From contig JAITWQ010000148.1 of assembly GCA_031285215.1 (NCBI GenBank), positions 1 to 6,712 on the forward strand: DNA of 6,712 bases, written 5' to 3'. The notes below the pieces were generated by a model. The model had not been told where the DNA came from. It searched no databases and saw nothing but the letters and a program-made list of their open reading frames with translations. The stretch comes from Syntrophobacterales bacterium. GTDB taxonomy: Bacteria; Desulfobacterota; Syntrophia; Syntrophales; JAAYKM01. The position numbers and the translations under genes are program-made. This document shows positions 6,690 to 6,712 of the stretch, piece after piece. Position 1 is the first letter of the stretch; each line of letters begins with the position of its first letter.

Positions 6690-6712
6690 AAGAAATCTCC
6701 GATTTGCAAAAA

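Noticed and set aside
6513..6712. T-box or leucine riboswitch-type control of leuA
   Set aside because: No T-box antiterminator consensus was seen in the visible leader, while a translated leucine-rich frame and competing stems explain it better. The leader's 5' end may be outside the window.

Overview
The window holds a leucine biosynthesis operon, read entirely on the minus strand, followed by the start of an AT-rich restriction-modification gene. From right to left it contains a ribosome-dependent leucine attenuator (6513-6689), leuA (2-isopropylmalate synthase), leuB (isopropylmalate dehydrogenase), leuC and leuD (isopropylmalate isomerase subunits), a stand-alone protein resembling the reactivation domain of cobalamin-dependent methionine synthase, and the first 404 codons of a nuclease-DNA methyltransferase fusion that leaves the window at base 1.

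The four leu enzymes carry out every committed step from 2-oxoisovalerate to 2-oxoisocaproate: LeuA condenses acetyl-CoA with 2-oxoisovalerate, LeuCD isomerises 2- to 3-isopropylmalate, and LeuB oxidises and decarboxylates it. Control appears to act at two levels. LeuA keeps the C-terminal domain that senses leucine. The 5' leader encodes a 35-residue peptide with seven leucine codons, followed by an intrinsic terminator and two alternative RNA pairings expected of a classical attenuator. The genes are closely spaced (14-20 nt between leuB, leuC and leuD, about 65 nt to the next gene) and have good Shine-Dalgarno sites. The only wide gap is the 159 nt between leuA and leuB.

The organism is probably an anaerobic bacterium of the deltaproteobacterial (Desulfobacterota/Syntrophia-like) type. 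This is an inference from the short LeuC/LeuD pair, the LeuB variant with a GGSAPKYTG cofactor loop, the stand-alone methionine synthase activation protein and G+C near 50%. It is not a firm assignment. The gene at 1-1212 has much lower G+C and resembles defence genes of AT-rich bacteria, so recent horizontal acquisition is likely.

The main points of interest are the leader attenuator with its specific competing structures, the methionine/cobalamin repair gene at the end of a leu operon, the mixed cofactor determinants in LeuB, and a foreign restriction-modification gene placed 25 nt behind the operon with no visible terminator between them.
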